From assembly GCA_030748895.1 (NCBI GenBank), contig JASMLC010000011.1, forward strand, positions 1 through 49,542: a stretch of DNA of 49,542 nt, given 5' to 3'. Origin of the DNA: Candidatus Poseidoniia archaeon (GTDB lineage Archaea; Thermoplasmatota; Poseidoniia; MGIII; CG-Epi1). Below, piece by piece: positions 8,996 to 17,266 of this stretch. The first letter of the stretch is position 1. Every line of letters begins with the position of its first letter. The translations under genes were made by a program, and so were the position numbers. The notes beneath the pieces are model-generated. The model was not told the origin of the DNA and did no database searches. It saw nothing but the letters and a program-made list of their open reading frames with translations.

Positions 8996-9973
8996 ATGTC
9001 CTCCGCAACCACGGTCGCCGTCACCGGTGCCGCCGGCCAGATTGGCTACAGCCTGCTGCCGCGGATTGCCGCCGGCGAGATGTTCGGCCCCGACCGCAAA
9101 ATCCGCCTGCAATTGCTCGAAATCCCGCCGGCACTCGACGCGCTGCGCGGAGTCGCGATGGAGTTGCAGGACTGCGCCTTCCCGCTGCTCGAAGAAGTCA
9201 TAACCACGACCGACCCCGACATGGCGTTCGGTGGCGCAAACTGGTGCCTTCTGGTCGGCAGCAAGCCACGCGGTCCCGGCATGGAGCGCGCCGATCTGCT
9301 GCTCGAGAACGGCCGCATCTTCGTCGGACAGGGCGCAAGCATCGACGCCCGCGCGGCCGCCGACTGCCGCGTCGTCGTCGTCGGCAATCCCTGTAACACC
9401 AACTGCATGATAGCCGCTGCGCAGGGCTCACGGCTCGGGCCGGAGCGCTACAGCGCGATGATGCGGCTCGACCAGAACCGCGCCACGGCGCTGCTGGCGC
9501 AGAAGGCGGGCGTCGCCGTCGGGGAAGTCAGCGACGTCATCGTCTACGGTAACCACAGCCCCAGCATGTATCCCGACGCGACCAACGCGCGCATCGCCGG
9601 CCAGCCAGCCCCGGAGGTCATCGGCGACGGGGAGTGGCTGCGCGGCGAGTTCCTCGAGACTGTTGGCCAGCGCGGCGCAGCAATCATCGCCGCGCGCGGC
9701 CTCTCGAGCGCGGCCTCAGCCGCCAACGCATTGGTGGACCACGTTCGTGCGCTCAACACACCCGGCAAGACGCTCCACGGCCTGGCGGTCTGCTCGCGCG
9801 GTGAATACGGAATGCCGCGCGGCGTCTGGGCGGGGCTGCCGGTGCGCACCGCCGCCCCCGGAGTCTTCGCGGTGGTGGAAGGTATCGAGCACGATTCTTT
9901 CGCCCGCGACGCCCTCGAGAAGACGGGTGCCGAACTGGCACACGAGCGCGAACTGGTCGCTGATTTTCTTTAA
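8996..9973 (+). CDS. mdh: Malate dehydrogenase (NAD-type, MDH1-like)
   Basis: The start at 8996 ([18 protein letters not shown]) gives 325 residues. It has the Rossmann signature [11 protein letters not shown], the [11 protein letters not shown] region typical of the cytosolic-type malate dehydrogenases, the NPCNTNC loop, MRLDQNRA around the catalytic Asp/Arg, and [11 protein letters not shown] with the catalytic His. It interconverts malate and oxaloacetate in the TCA cycle. The MDH1-like type is more usual in bacteria and eukaryotes than the LDH-like archaeal enzyme, so transfer is possible. It converges on pckA, the two stop codons overlapping; both enzymes share oxaloacetate. Confidence 0.95.
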   Translation: MSSATTVAVTGAAGQIGYSLLPRIAAGEMFGPDRKIRLQLLEIPPALDALRGVAMELQDCAFPLLEEVITTTDPDMAFGGANWCLLVGSKPRGPGMERADLLLENGRIFVGQGASIDARAAADCRVVVVGNPCNTNCMIAAAQGSRLGPERYSAMMRLDQNRATALLAQKAGVAVGEVSDVIVYGNHSPSMYPDATNARIAGQPAPEVIGDGEWLRGEFLETVGQRGAAIIAARGLSSAASAANALVDHVRALNTPGKTLHGLAVCSRGEYGMPRGVWAGLPVRTAAPGVFAVVEGIEHDSFARDALEKTGAELAHERELVADFL

Positions 9974-11538
9974 ATATCGGTCTTCGGGAACGCCGCATCC
10001 AGGCCGGCGTGGTCGCCATACTGCGCGAAGTTGGTATTGAAGAGCTGTGCCAGCTCCCGCGCCTTGGTATCGTAGGCGTCGCCGTCCGCCCACGTCGCGC
10101 GCGGGTCGAGCAGTCGCGAATCAACGCCCGGGACCGCCTGCGGCACCAGTACGCGGAAAACCGGGTGCGGGGCGAACTCGGCGTCGCTGAGTTCGCCGCC
10201 CAGAATGGCGGCCAGCATGCGCCGTGTGTCGGCCAGCGCCATGCGCTGCCCGCTCCCGTAAGGCCCGCCGGTCCAGCCGGTATTCACCAGCCACGCCTGC
10301 GTCGCGTGCCGCTCCAGCTTTTCGCCCAGCAGCTTCGCGTAGGCGGCGGGGTGCTGCGGCATGAAGGGCGCGCCGAAGCAGGTCGAGAAAGTAACGGTCG
10401 GCTCGGTGACACCGCGCTCGGTCCCGGCGACCTTGGCGGTGTAGCCGCTCAGGAAATGATACATCGCCATTTCGGGCGTCAGCTTCGCGACCGGCGGCAG
10501 CACGCCGAACGCGTCGCATGTCAGGAAGATGACATTGCGCGGATGGCCGCCGCGGCCTGACGGCTCGGAGTTGGCGATGTGGTCGAGCGGGTAGGAGACG
10601 CGGGTGTTCTCGGTAATCGAGCCGTTAGCGTAATCGACGCTGCCGTCGTCACGCACGACGACGTTCTCGAGCAGCGCACCGGGCCGGATGGCGTCGTAGA
10701 TTTCCGGCTCGCGGGCGCGCTCGAGCTCGATGGTCTTGGCGTAGCAACCGCCCTCGAAGTTGAAAATTCCGCTGTCCGACCAGCCGTGCTCGTCGTCGCC
10801 GATGAGTCGCCGTGCGGGGTCGGTCGAAAGCGTCGTCTTCCCGGTGCCGCTCAACCCGAAGAAGAGCGCGGTGTCGCCGTCGCCGCCGACGTTGGCCGAG
10901 CAGTGCATCGGCATCACGCCTTCGAGCGGCAGCAGGTAGTTGAGTACGGTGAAAATTCCTTTCTTGATCTCGCCGCCGTATTCGGTGCCGCCAATCACGA
11001 TGAGCCGCTGTTCCAGGTTGACGGCGATGAAAATCTCGGAGTTCAGCCCCAGCTCTTTCCAGTCGTCGGCGCGGGCGGAGATGGCGTTGAGCACCGTGAA
11101 CTGCGGCGCGAAATCGTGCAGCTCCTCGCGCGACGGGCGGATGAACATGTTGTGGGCGAAGTGCGCCTGCCACGCGCGCAGCGTCACGACGCGCAGCGGC
11201 AGCCGGTAGCGCTCGTCGGCGCCAGCGTAGCCGTCGAAGACAAACAATTCTTCGTTTGTCATCGCCTCGCGGACGAGCGCATGCAGCCGCTCGAACGCCT
11301 CCGGCGCGAGCGGCTGGTTGACCGCGCCCCAGTCAATGCGCGCTTCCGACGGCGGCTGCCGCACGAAAAAGCGGTCCTGCGGCGAGCGGCCGGTGTAGAT
11401 GCCGGTGCCGACCGCGACGGTGCCGGACTCGGTCGCGACACCTTCGCCGCGGTGCAGCTCCATATCGCGGTAATCCTGCTGCGAAAGGTTGCGGTGCACC
11501 AGCTTCGGCGAGAGCCCCAGCTCGCCCGCGAAATCCAT
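9970..11538 (-). CDS. pckA: Phosphoenolpyruvate carboxykinase, ATP-dependent
   Basis: The 522-residue protein matches ATP-type PEP carboxykinase: [10 protein letters not shown] near the N-terminus, [14 protein letters not shown], the P-loop [12 protein letters not shown], the metal-binding GDDEHGWSD and [10 protein letters not shown], and near the C-terminus the adenine-contacting [12 protein letters not shown]. It decarboxylates oxaloacetate to PEP with ATP, the entry step to gluconeogenesis for a cell living on amino acids. The ATP form is typical of bacteria, so an ancient transfer is plausible. The ATG at 11538 is 22 bases downstream of a TATA box (11560-11567), so the transcript is probably leaderless. 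Confidence 0.97.
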   Translation of the reverse strand: MDFAGELGLSPKLVHRNLSQQDYRDMELHRGEGVATESGTVAVGTGIYTGRSPQDRFFVRQPPSEARIDWGAVNQPLAPEAFERLHALVREAMTNEELFVFDGYAGADERYRLPLRVVTLRAWQAHFAHNMFIRPSREELHDFAPQFTVLNAISARADDWKELGLNSEIFIAVNLEQRLIVIGGTEYGGEIKKGIFTVLNYLLPLEGVMPMHCSANVGGDGDTALFFGLSGTGKTTLSTDPARRLIGDDEHGWSDSGIFNFEGGCYAKTIELERAREPEIYDAIRPGALLENVVVRDDGSVDYANGSITENTRVSYPLDHIANSEPSGRGGHPRNVIFLTCDAFGVLPPVAKLTPEMAMYHFLSGYTAKVAGTERGVTEPTVTFSTCFGAPFMPQHPAAYAKLLGEKLERHATQAWLVNTGWTGGPYGSGQRMALADTRRMLAAILGGELSDAEFAPHPVFRVLVPQAVPGVDSRLLDPRATWADGDAYDTKARELAQLFNTNFAQYGDHAGLDAAFPKTDI

Positions 11539-11559
11539 GGCGGCGGGACCAGAGCGTGC

Positions 11560-11567
11560 ATTAAATA
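11560..11567. promoter_or_regulatory. Bidirectional TATA box between pckA and tRNA-Val
   Basis: attaaata lies 22-29 bases upstream of the pckA ATG on the minus strand and 34-41 bases before the mature 5' end of tRNA-Val on the plus strand. It could serve both, giving a leaderless pckA and a tRNA precursor with a leader of roughly 10-15 bases. Confidence 0.6.
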
Positions 11568-11591
11568 GTTGGGTGTCCCGTCGGGCGGGCG

Positions 11592-11598
11592 CTTATCT
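11592..11598 (+). promoter_or_regulatory. Second TATA-like box, positioned for rsmA rather than for the tRNA
   Basis: cttatct is only a few bases before the mature tRNA 5' end, too close to drive tRNA transcription. It lies 23-29 bases before the ATG at 11621 inside the tRNA, the same core and spacing as the mdh box. This supports a leaderless rsmA message that begins within the tRNA gene. Confidence 0.5.
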
Positions 11599-11600
11599 GC

Positions 11601-11676
11601 GGGCCGGTGGTCTAGGGGTTATGACGTCGCCCTTACAAGGCGAAGATCGGCGGTTCAAATCCGCCCCGGCCCACCA
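11601..11676 (+). tRNA. tRNA-Val (anticodon TAC)
   Basis: A complete cloverleaf with no intron: acceptor stem gggccgg (11601-11607) pairs with ccggccc (11666-11672); the anticodon stem tcgcc/ggcga encloses the loop cttacaa, with TAC at 11634-11636; the T arm is ggcgg-ttcaaat-ccgcc. The discriminator is A (11673) and CCA is encoded (11674-11676). It reads GUA and related valine codons. The rsmA reading frame runs through the tRNA from position 11621. Confidence 0.97.
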
Positions 11677-12415
11677 ATCCCCACGCCGCCGCAAGGCGCT
11701 GGGGCAGCACTTCCTCGTCGACGAGAACCTCGCCGACCGCATCGTTGCTGCCGCCGAAATCGCCCCGGGCGAGCGCATCCTTGAAATCGGCCCCGGCCGC
11801 GGCGTCCTGACCGAGCGGCTGGCGCCGCTTGGCAAGCTGGTCGCGGTCGAGAAGGACCGCTGGCTGGCGGCGGTGCTGCGGCAGCGCTTCGGCGACGCGT
11901 TAACGCTCATCGAAGGCGACGCGCTGGAAGTCGAGCTGCCGCCGTCGGACGTCGTCGTCGCCAACCTGCCCTACGCCATCTCGTCGCCGTTGCTGTTCCG
12001 CCTCTTCGACGTCGAGTGGGGGCGGGCGGTGCTGATGTTCCAGGAAGAGTTCGCCCGCCGGCTCGCCGCTTCGCCGGGAACGAAGGCGTACGGTCGCCTG
12101 TCGGTGATGGCGCAGCACCACGTCGCCTGCCGCAAGCTGTTCCGTGTCTCGCGCACCGCGTTCCTGCCGCAGCCGCGGGTGCATTCGCTGGTGGTTCGGC
12201 TCGAGCGGCGCGCGCCGGACTACGAAGTCCGCGACTTCGCCATCTTCGAGCGCGTCGTCGCGACGCTGTTCCAGCACCGGCGCAAGACCGTCCGCAACGC
12301 GCTGCGCCTCGAGTTCCCCGACGCGGCGGTCGAGCGGCTGCCGCACCTGCAAGAGCGCGGCGAAGTGCTGACGCCGGCGCAGATGGCGGGGCTGGCGGAC
12401 TTGCTATCGGGCTGA
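11621..12415 (+). CDS. rsmA: 16S rRNA adenine dimethyltransferase RsmA/KsgA, start codon inside tRNA-Val
   Basis: The protein carries the KsgA hallmarks KALGQHFLVDENLADRI, the SAM-binding ILEIGPGRGVLTERL, VVANLPYAISSPLLF (the catalytic N-L-P-Y) and the FRVSRTAFLPQPRVHS motif, followed by the helical C-terminal domain. It dimethylates two adjacent adenines near the 3' end of 16S rRNA. No ATG, GTG or TTG occurs in frame between the tRNA 3' end and the conserved KALGQHF. The nearest start is the ATG at 11621 within the tRNA, giving 264 residues with about 22 residues before the conserved block; a CTG in KAL would be the only downstream alternative. A TATA-like box 23-29 bases upstream supports 11621. 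In many archaea rsmA follows rpl21e-rpoF-DUF655; here those genes are about 10 kb away. Confidence 0.9.
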   Translation: MTSPLQGEDRRFKSAPAHQSPRRRKALGQHFLVDENLADRIVAAAEIAPGERILEIGPGRGVLTERLAPLGKLVAVEKDRWLAAVLRQRFGDALTLIEGDALEVELPPSDVVVANLPYAISSPLLFRLFDVEWGRAVLMFQEEFARRLAASPGTKAYGRLSVMAQHHVACRKLFRVSRTAFLPQPRVHSLVVRLERRAPDYEVRDFAIFERVVATLFQHRRKTVRNALRLEFPDAAVERLPHLQERGEVLTPAQMAGLADLLSG

Positions 12416-12416
12416 T

Positions 12417-12755
12417 TCAGAAAAACTTCTTCATCATCAGCAAATCGCGGAAGCTCGCCTTCACCTTCAGCTCGCCCTTTGTGTAAGCCTTGATGGGCGA
12501 GAGCTCGCGCTTCAGTAGCGCCAGCAGCGTGGCCGCGCTCGCCTTGACGACCACGTCGGCGTCGGTCGAGTCGCCCTCGGCGAACTGCGGCAGGCTGCCG
12601 CCCTCGAGCCGCGCGATGAGCGTCGGGCCGTCGATAATGATGATGGCGACGGTGCGGTCGTTGCCCTCGACCAGCTTCGCGAAGCCTTCGTCCTCGGCGA
12701 CGCGCACGTTGAACGCGGCAGCCTTGGCCTGCAGCTTCTCCAGCATTTCACTCAT
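12417..12755 (-). CDS. SCP2 sterol-carrier-type lipid-binding domain protein
   Basis: A 112-residue single-domain protein with the SCP2 pattern: a first helix, alternating strands around TVAIIIIDGPTLIARLEGG, DADVVVKASAATLLALLKRE and a C-terminal KGELKVKASFRDLLMMKKFF. SCP2 domains bind hydrophobic ligands in a cytoplasmic pocket; the archaeal ligand is unknown. Its start lies within the last codons of rnhB (8-base overlap), so it is the final gene of the pheT-priS-rnhB unit. It ends only 1 base from the convergent rsmA stop. Confidence 0.85.
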   Translation of the reverse strand: MSEMLEKLQAKAAAFNVRVAEDEGFAKLVEGNDRTVAIIIIDGPTLIARLEGGSLPQFAEGDSTDADVVVKASAATLLALLKRELSPIKAYTKGELKVKASFRDLLMMKKFF

Positions 12756-13425
12756 CGTCGGTTCCGAAGTCGTCCAGCGTTACCCGCGGCTCCAGTCGCT
12801 CGAGCGTCTTCCAGCTTTTGCGGGTGCCGGGGGGCCACTTCCCGCGCTCACGCCGGTATTCCTTCAAAAACGTGATGGTCCGCTCGTCGGATGGATAGCC
12901 GCTGCCGCATTCGCCCAGCTCCTCGCGTAGCCGCGCCATCGCCGCCTCGCGTGCCTCCTTGGCCAGGATTGACGCCGCTGCGGCGGCCGGGATGTTCTGG
13001 TCAGCTTTCGTTCGCGCGATGACCTGGCACTCCAGACCGGGCGGCAGACGGCCGCTGATGCGGGCGCCCACCTTCTCGCCATCCAGCTCGGGCGAATCGA
13101 CGAACGCCACCGTCGGCGCCAGCTGCGCAATCAGTCGCGCGAAGGCGCGCTCCTCAAGCCGGTTGAGCCCCCCTTCGGCGACGAAGCGGTCGATGGTCTC
13201 CGGTTCAATGAGTTCCACCGCGCATTCGCAGCTCTGCCGGATGGCAGCGGCGAGCTCGGCTCGCCGCTGCGGCGAGAGCTGCTTCGAGTCGCGCACGCCG
13301 AGTGCCCTGAGTGCCTCTTCGTCGTCGGTCGCGACAATCGCGACCGCCATCGGCCCCAGCACCGGTCCGCGCCCCGCCTCGTCGAGTCCGGCGACCAGCC
13401 CCGGCCTTTTCGCGTCGTCATTCAC
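12748..13425 (-). CDS. rnhB: Ribonuclease HII
   Basis: The 225-residue protein has the RNase HII active site: GLDEAGRGPVLGPM (Asp and Glu of the D-E-x-G motif), the DSKQLSPQRR motif, VAFVDSPELD with the third acidic residue, and TKADQNIPAAAAASILAK. It cleaves RNA in RNA-DNA hybrids, removing primers and misincorporated ribonucleotides. The start overlaps the priS stop (ATGA), joining it to the primase that makes its substrate. Confidence 0.97.
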   Translation of the reverse strand: MNDDAKRPGLVAGLDEAGRGPVLGPMAVAIVATDDEEALRALGVRDSKQLSPQRRAELAAAIRQSCECAVELIEPETIDRFVAEGGLNRLEERAFARLIAQLAPTVAFVDSPELDGEKVGARISGRLPPGLECQVIARTKADQNIPAAAAASILAKEAREAAMARLREELGECGSGYPSDERTITFLKEYRRERGKWPPGTRKSWKTLERLEPRVTLDDFGTDDE

Positions 13426-14633
13426 GCCTCAACCTCCAGCGTCGCAAAGCCGCGCGCCATGAAGTAGGCGCCCTGCGCCGCGGGCAGCTCGACGACTTCC
13501 CCCGGCTCCAGCGCCGCAATATCGCCCATCGCGACCGGGTGCTTCACTGCCGACCGCACTTTTACGGGCGCGTCGCCCAGCACGGTCGCCTGCCGGTAGG
13601 GGTCGAAGTCGCGCAGTTCGTTGAGCGTCACGCTGCGTGCCAGCAGTCCCGTGCCGCCATGGAGCGTCCCCGGCAGCCGGATGAGTCGATGCAGGTCCCC
13701 CGTCACCGGCTCGTCGGCGTGCACTGCGCATGCGCTGAGCGCCGCGTCGCGCAGTGCAGTTTGTGCGCGGCGCGGCAGCGCGTCGAAAACTTCCTGCGGT
13801 GTGCCGTCGAGCTGCGCCTGCTTTGCCAGCTTGGAGCCAACGCCCGGCAGCGACTCCAGCCGCGCCAGCCGCTCCTTCGCTGGGAGTGCCTGCGCCTCCT
13901 CGAGCCATGCGCTCGCGTAGCGCGCGACGCGTCCCTGCCAGCCCGGCGCGTCGGTCGCAGGTAGCCGTAGCTCGCCCGTCAAGTAGCGTTTGTCGCCATA
14001 CTGCCGCGTGTGGCCCGCGTCGACCAGCAACCGCTCTTTGTCGGCATCGAGCCCGGTCAGGTAGTCGGCCAGCTCGCGCCGCGCCCCCGACGGCAGCTCA
14101 AGCACCGCCGGCGCACGCACGTGCACGTGGTAGCCGCGGCCGCCGCTGAAGACCAGCTGCAGGTCCTCCAGCGCAAGGCCAAGGTCGCCGAGCAGGAAGT
14201 CCTCGGCGAGCCGCACTGCCTGCCCGCGGGTGATTTCCATTAGCGCCCCGAAGCTGGTCTTCCCCTGCTTGAGCAGCTCCATCTCCGGCAGGTGGTCAGC
14301 ATCAAGGTCGAAAATCAGGTCGGCCGCCTGCCACTGCTTTTCGTCCATCTTGCCGGCCGACGGGTGCGCGTAATACGCCACGGAGTGATAGACGTGCGCG
14401 GGCGCCTCGCGCGCCAGCTTCGCCTGCAGCTCGCCCTCGCTGCGGAACGCCAGGTGGCGTTGCATCAGCTTGCCGCCCCAGCCGAGCATCCCCCACTCGC
14501 GCGCGGTGAACCGTGGTGGCAGTTCTGGCTCAGCCGTGGCGTAGAATTCGCGGAAGCGCGCCTGCAGCCACTCCTGCGTGTAGCGCAGCGGCAGGCTCGC
14601 CTTGTGCTTCGCGATGTCCTCCTTCAGGCTCAT
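13422..14633 (-). CDS. priS: DNA primase small (catalytic) subunit PriS
   Basis: The start at 14633 (MSLKEDIAKHKASLPLRYTQ) gives 403 residues; the longer frame upstream is out-of-frame sequence of the preceding gene. Features are the N-terminal YTQEWLQARFREFY, the catalytic LIFDLDADH (Asp-x-Asp), FSGGRGYHVHV with the conserved S-G-x-G-x-H, and the C-terminal RLIRLPGTLHGGTGL motif. It synthesises RNA/DNA primers with PriL, which is not in the window. Its start overlaps the stop of the upstream unknown gene and its stop overlaps rnhB, both by ATGA. Confidence 0.96.
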   Translation of the reverse strand: MSLKEDIAKHKASLPLRYTQEWLQARFREFYATAEPELPPRFTAREWGMLGWGGKLMQRHLAFRSEGELQAKLAREAPAHVYHSVAYYAHPSAGKMDEKQWQAADLIFDLDADHLPEMELLKQGKTSFGALMEITRGQAVRLAEDFLLGDLGLALEDLQLVFSGGRGYHVHVRAPAVLELPSGARRELADYLTGLDADKERLLVDAGHTRQYGDKRYLTGELRLPATDAPGWQGRVARYASAWLEEAQALPAKERLARLESLPGVGSKLAKQAQLDGTPQEVFDALPRRAQTALRDAALSACAVHADEPVTGDLHRLIRLPGTLHGGTGLLARSVTLNELRDFDPYRQATVLGDAPVKVRSAVKHPVAMGDIAALEPGEVVELPAAQGAYFMARGFATLEVEA

Positions 14634-15025
14634 TTCAGCGCCGACTCCCACTTCTTTCGCGCGCCGCGCACGGTCAGCAGCCCGACGCGCAGCCGCTGGC
14701 CGAACGTGAATTCCCACGGCCGCCGCGGCAGCCCTTCGGCGAAGGCGGCGAGCAGCTCGCGCCGCGGTTCCGCGTCGCCCCGCGCCTCGAGCCAGGTGAC
14801 GCTGCCGCTGCTGCCGGGCGTCTCGGCCCAGAGCTCCAGCAGCAGGTCGCCGTGCGGGATTTCGTAGCGGAAGAGATGTGCGGCGCGCTGGAACGGGATT
14901 ACCAGCGCTACCTGCGTGAAGGCGCGCGTATCGTCGCTGCGGCTGTATTCCCACCCGAGCCGTTCGAGCGTTGCACGCAGCGCGGTGGCTGCCGAGCGCG
15001 GCTCGAAGCAGACCGGCAGCTTCAC
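14630..15025 (-). CDS. Unknown protein between pheT and priS
   Basis: The GTG at 15025 (or the adjacent GTG at 15028) overlaps the pheT stop, and the TGA overlaps the priS ATG, so translational coupling defines the gene on both sides. The 131-residue product (VKLPVCFEPRSAATALRATL...) has a helix then a beta-rich middle (TQVALVIPFQRAAHLFRYEI, GDLLLELWAE) and ends in a basic segment (GARKKWESALK). No signal peptide or membrane span. I recognise no family; position suggests a cytoplasmic role linked to replication or translation, an inference from context only. Confidence 0.6.
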   Translation of the reverse strand: MKLPVCFEPRSAATALRATLERLGWEYSRSDDTRAFTQVALVIPFQRAAHLFRYEIPHGDLLLELWAETPGSSGSVTWLEARGDAEPRRELLAAFAEGLPRRPWEFTFGQRLRVGLLTVRGARKKWESALK

Positions 15026-16626
15026 CACAGCACTTCGCCGCCGATGGCGGGATACCCCAGCTCGCAGCCCTCGAGCACGCGCGGGTGGATTTCGCCGAAA
15101 ACCAGCGCGTCGCCCAGCGACGCGCAGCGGCCGGCGATGAACATCCCGTCCTCGACCGGCTGCGTATCGCCCGCGATGCCGAGCCGCTGTGCGACCGCCA
15201 CGGCTGTCGCGCGCGCCTGCGAAAACGGGGCGCGGCTGTTCAGCTCGACCCAGCCCAGCGCCAGCCGGTTGGCGTGGTCGCGCACGACCCAGCCGACCTC
15301 GAAGATGCGCTGCGGCAGCTCGTGGTGCCGGTTGGTGCGCAGCAGCTCGAGCAGTCCCGGCAGCAGCGCCGGCCGCAACAGGTGGTATTCCTCGCCGACC
15401 GGGTTCGCAACGTGCGCCTCGCCTGCCGGCTCGCGCGCCGGCAGCTCGTGCTGCGCGCGCGCCGAGCTCAACGTGAGCGAAACCACTTCCTGAAATCCAA
15501 GCCCGAGCAACGCCTCGCGGCATTCGCGCTCGCGCTGGCGCGACGCGGTCTCGCGGCCGAAAGTGGCGAGCTGAGGCAGCTGTTCGGGGATTTCGTCGTA
15601 TTCGAGCCCGATGGCGAGCTCCTCGAGCAAATCCACAGGGTGCAGCAGGTCCGCTCGCCAGGCGGGCACCTGCACAATCCACTCACCGTCGCGCAGCACC
15701 CCCTCGAGCCCGCAGCGGCCGAACGCGCGGCGCACCTGCTCCTCGCCGGGGTCCCAGCCGAGCAGCCGCGTCAGGTAATCGTGGTCGGCGCGGTGTTCGC
15801 GCGGCGCCATGTCGGGGACGATGTATTTCTCGCTCGGGTAGCGAATCTCCAGCGCCTCGGCACTCCCGCCGCGCTCGACGAGCGCGGCGGTGACGATGTT
15901 CAGGCAGGTCTCCACGGCCTGCCGGTCCAGCCCCTGGACGTCAATCAGCACGTCCGTGGTCGCTTCGGAGAGGGCGGTCAGCTGGCCGTTGATAATCGGC
16001 GGCATCGAGAGCACCTGTTCCTGCGAGTCGACAATCAGCGGGTAGCGCTCTTCATCGGCGATGATGTGCGCATACGCGACGCCTTTCGGATGCTCCTGCA
16101 GGATTTCCTCGGGCGTCATAGGCTCGTCGCAGCCGAGCGGGATGAAGGCGGGTTCGTGCGGCGAGCAGCCGTAGAAACGGAAAGGCGGCTTGAGTGGCGC
16201 CATATCATGGATGCCGATGGACGCCTTGCGGCGGCGGCGGCCGAGCGTGACGTGCAGCTTCTCCTGCAATTCCATCAGCGACCGCAGCGCCACGTCGTCG
16301 AGCGTCACGCCGCGGACGATGCCGCCCAGGAACCAGGGGCGGATGTCGGTGATGCTCGGCTCGACCGAGAGCCATGTTTTCGGCTTCGCGACGGCGCAGC
16401 GCGTCAGCCCCGGCGCCTGCCCCGTGAAGGCGCGCAGCGCCCGCGCGACGCCTTCGGTCGAGAGCAGGTCGGGTCGGTCGGGGAAGAACTCGATGACCGT
16501 TTCGCGGTCGCCAATCTCGTCGGGGTCGGCGCCGAGCAGCGGGATGGTCTCGCGCAGTTCCTCGGTCGAAAGCGGCTGCGGCAGCAGCCGGTTCAGGTCT
16601 TCAAGGTCGATGGTGATAACCGGCAT
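15022..16626 (-). CDS. pheT: Phenylalanyl-tRNA synthetase beta subunit, archaeal type
   Basis: The ATG at 16626 (MPVITIDLEDLNRLL) gives 534 residues, the archaeal/eukaryotic length rather than the roughly 800 of bacteria, with no N-terminal tRNA-binding extension. The B3/B4 editing region includes GIHDMAPLKPPFRFYGC and the B5 DNA-binding-like domain NIVTAALVERGG...IRYPSEKY; the C-terminal catalytic-like domain contains FQEVVSLTLSSA and NPVGEEYHLLRPALLPGLLE. It pairs with PheS (not in the window) to charge tRNA-Phe. It is the first large gene of the unit driven from upstream of the L41e gene. Confidence 0.97.
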   Translation of the reverse strand: MPVITIDLEDLNRLLPQPLSTEELRETIPLLGADPDEIGDRETVIEFFPDRPDLLSTEGVARALRAFTGQAPGLTRCAVAKPKTWLSVEPSITDIRPWFLGGIVRGVTLDDVALRSLMELQEKLHVTLGRRRRKASIGIHDMAPLKPPFRFYGCSPHEPAFIPLGCDEPMTPEEILQEHPKGVAYAHIIADEERYPLIVDSQEQVLSMPPIINGQLTALSEATTDVLIDVQGLDRQAVETCLNIVTAALVERGGSAEALEIRYPSEKYIVPDMAPREHRADHDYLTRLLGWDPGEEQVRRAFGRCGLEGVLRDGEWIVQVPAWRADLLHPVDLLEELAIGLEYDEIPEQLPQLATFGRETASRQRERECREALLGLGFQEVVSLTLSSARAQHELPAREPAGEAHVANPVGEEYHLLRPALLPGLLELLRTNRHHELPQRIFEVGWVVRDHANRLALGWVELNSRAPFSQARATAVAVAQRLGIAGDTQPVEDGMFIAGRCASLGDALVFGEIHPRVLEGCELGYPAIGGEVLW

Positions 16627-16657
16627 CGGGTAAACCACTCCAGCGGGGCTTTTAGCG

Positions 16658-16762
16658 CTACTTGTTGCGGCGGCGCTCGCGCTTGCGGCGGCGCATCTTC
16701 TTCTTGCGCCACTTCCAGCGCTGCTGGCCCTTCTTCTTCCAGACGCGGGAGCTCCGTTTCAT
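16658..16762 (-). CDS. Ribosomal protein L41e-like small basic protein
   Basis: A 34-residue peptide made almost only of Arg and Lys with Trp (MKRSSRVWKKK...RWKWRKKKMRRRKRER). The segment KWRKKKMRRRKR matches the single-helix L41e ribosomal proteins (typically 25-37 residues). It lies 31 bases upstream of pheT on the same strand, and a TATA box tattaaaa (16791-16798) stands 29-36 bases before its ATG, so it probably leads the pheT-priS operon. The size is easily missed by gene callers. Confidence 0.75.
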   Translation of the reverse strand: MKRSSRVWKKKGQQRWKWRKKKMRRRKRERRRNK

Positions 16763-16799
16763 GCCTGAGAGTGGGCGCACCCAACCGCCCTATTAAAAG

Positions 16800-17234
16800 T
16801 CAGACCTTCGCCAGCCAGCCCGGCCGCGGTTCGCAGAGCGTGCCGTCGGCGAGCAGCGCCGCCAGCATCTCGCGCGCCCGCTCCTCCGGGATGCGCGCCG
16901 CGCGTGCCCGCGCCAGCAGCGCCTCCTCCTCGATTTCGCCGTCGGGCAGCGCCGCGAGCAGCCGCGTCCGCATGTCGCCTTGCGGGGGCGCCTCCGACGG
17001 CGCTGCTTCTGCCCGCAGCGCCGGTGCCGCGAGTTCGTTCCTGACGCGCGCGATGGCGCCCGCCAGTTCCGGCTGCGAATCGCACCGCTCCCAGATGCGC
17101 ACTTTCGTCAGCACCATGCGGTAGCCGCACCGCTGGCAGCCGGCGCTGCGGTGCGCCAGCTCGACCGACCGCACGGAACGGCATTTGGGACAGGCGACGA
17201 CGCCGAACACGGCTCGGGAATGCGCCGGCCGCAT
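16800..17234 (-). CDS. Zinc-ribbon plus helical-domain protein (DUF5817-like)
   Basis: From the ATG at 17234 the protein has 144 residues. Residues about 10-35 form a zinc ribbon (VVACPKCRSVRSVE, then GCQRCGYRMVL), followed by a conserved-looking K-V-R-I-W-E segment and a helix (AGAIARVRNELAAP). The C-terminus (DGEIEEEALLARARA, EERAREMLAALLADGTLCEP) looks like a small winged helix. This layout is reminiscent of haloarchaeal DUF5817 proteins; a nucleic-acid-binding role is inferred. An SD-like ggagg lies in the leader. It diverges from the LysE gene, only 32 bases away, so the two promoters must interleave. Confidence 0.65.
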   Translation of the reverse strand: MRPAHSRAVFGVVACPKCRSVRSVELAHRSAGCQRCGYRMVLTKVRIWERCDSQPELAGAIARVRNELAAPALRAEAAPSEAPPQGDMRTRLLAALPDGEIEEEALLARARAARIPEERAREMLAALLADGTLCEPRPGWLAKV

Positions 17235-17266
17235 AATGTTTTCACCCACTCCGCCTCCGCGTCGGC

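Noticed and set aside
11489-11620. Longer rsmA start upstream of the tRNA
   Set aside because: It would run through pckA's start region, both promoters and the tRNA 5' half; the ATG at 11621 fits the promoter spacing better.
14971-17124. A 717-codon open frame on the plus strand opposite pheT and the zinc-ribbon gene
   Set aside because: It is the antisense shadow of high-G/C coding sequence; it is His/Arg/Gln-rich, has no domain signatures and crosses several clearly real minus-strand genes.
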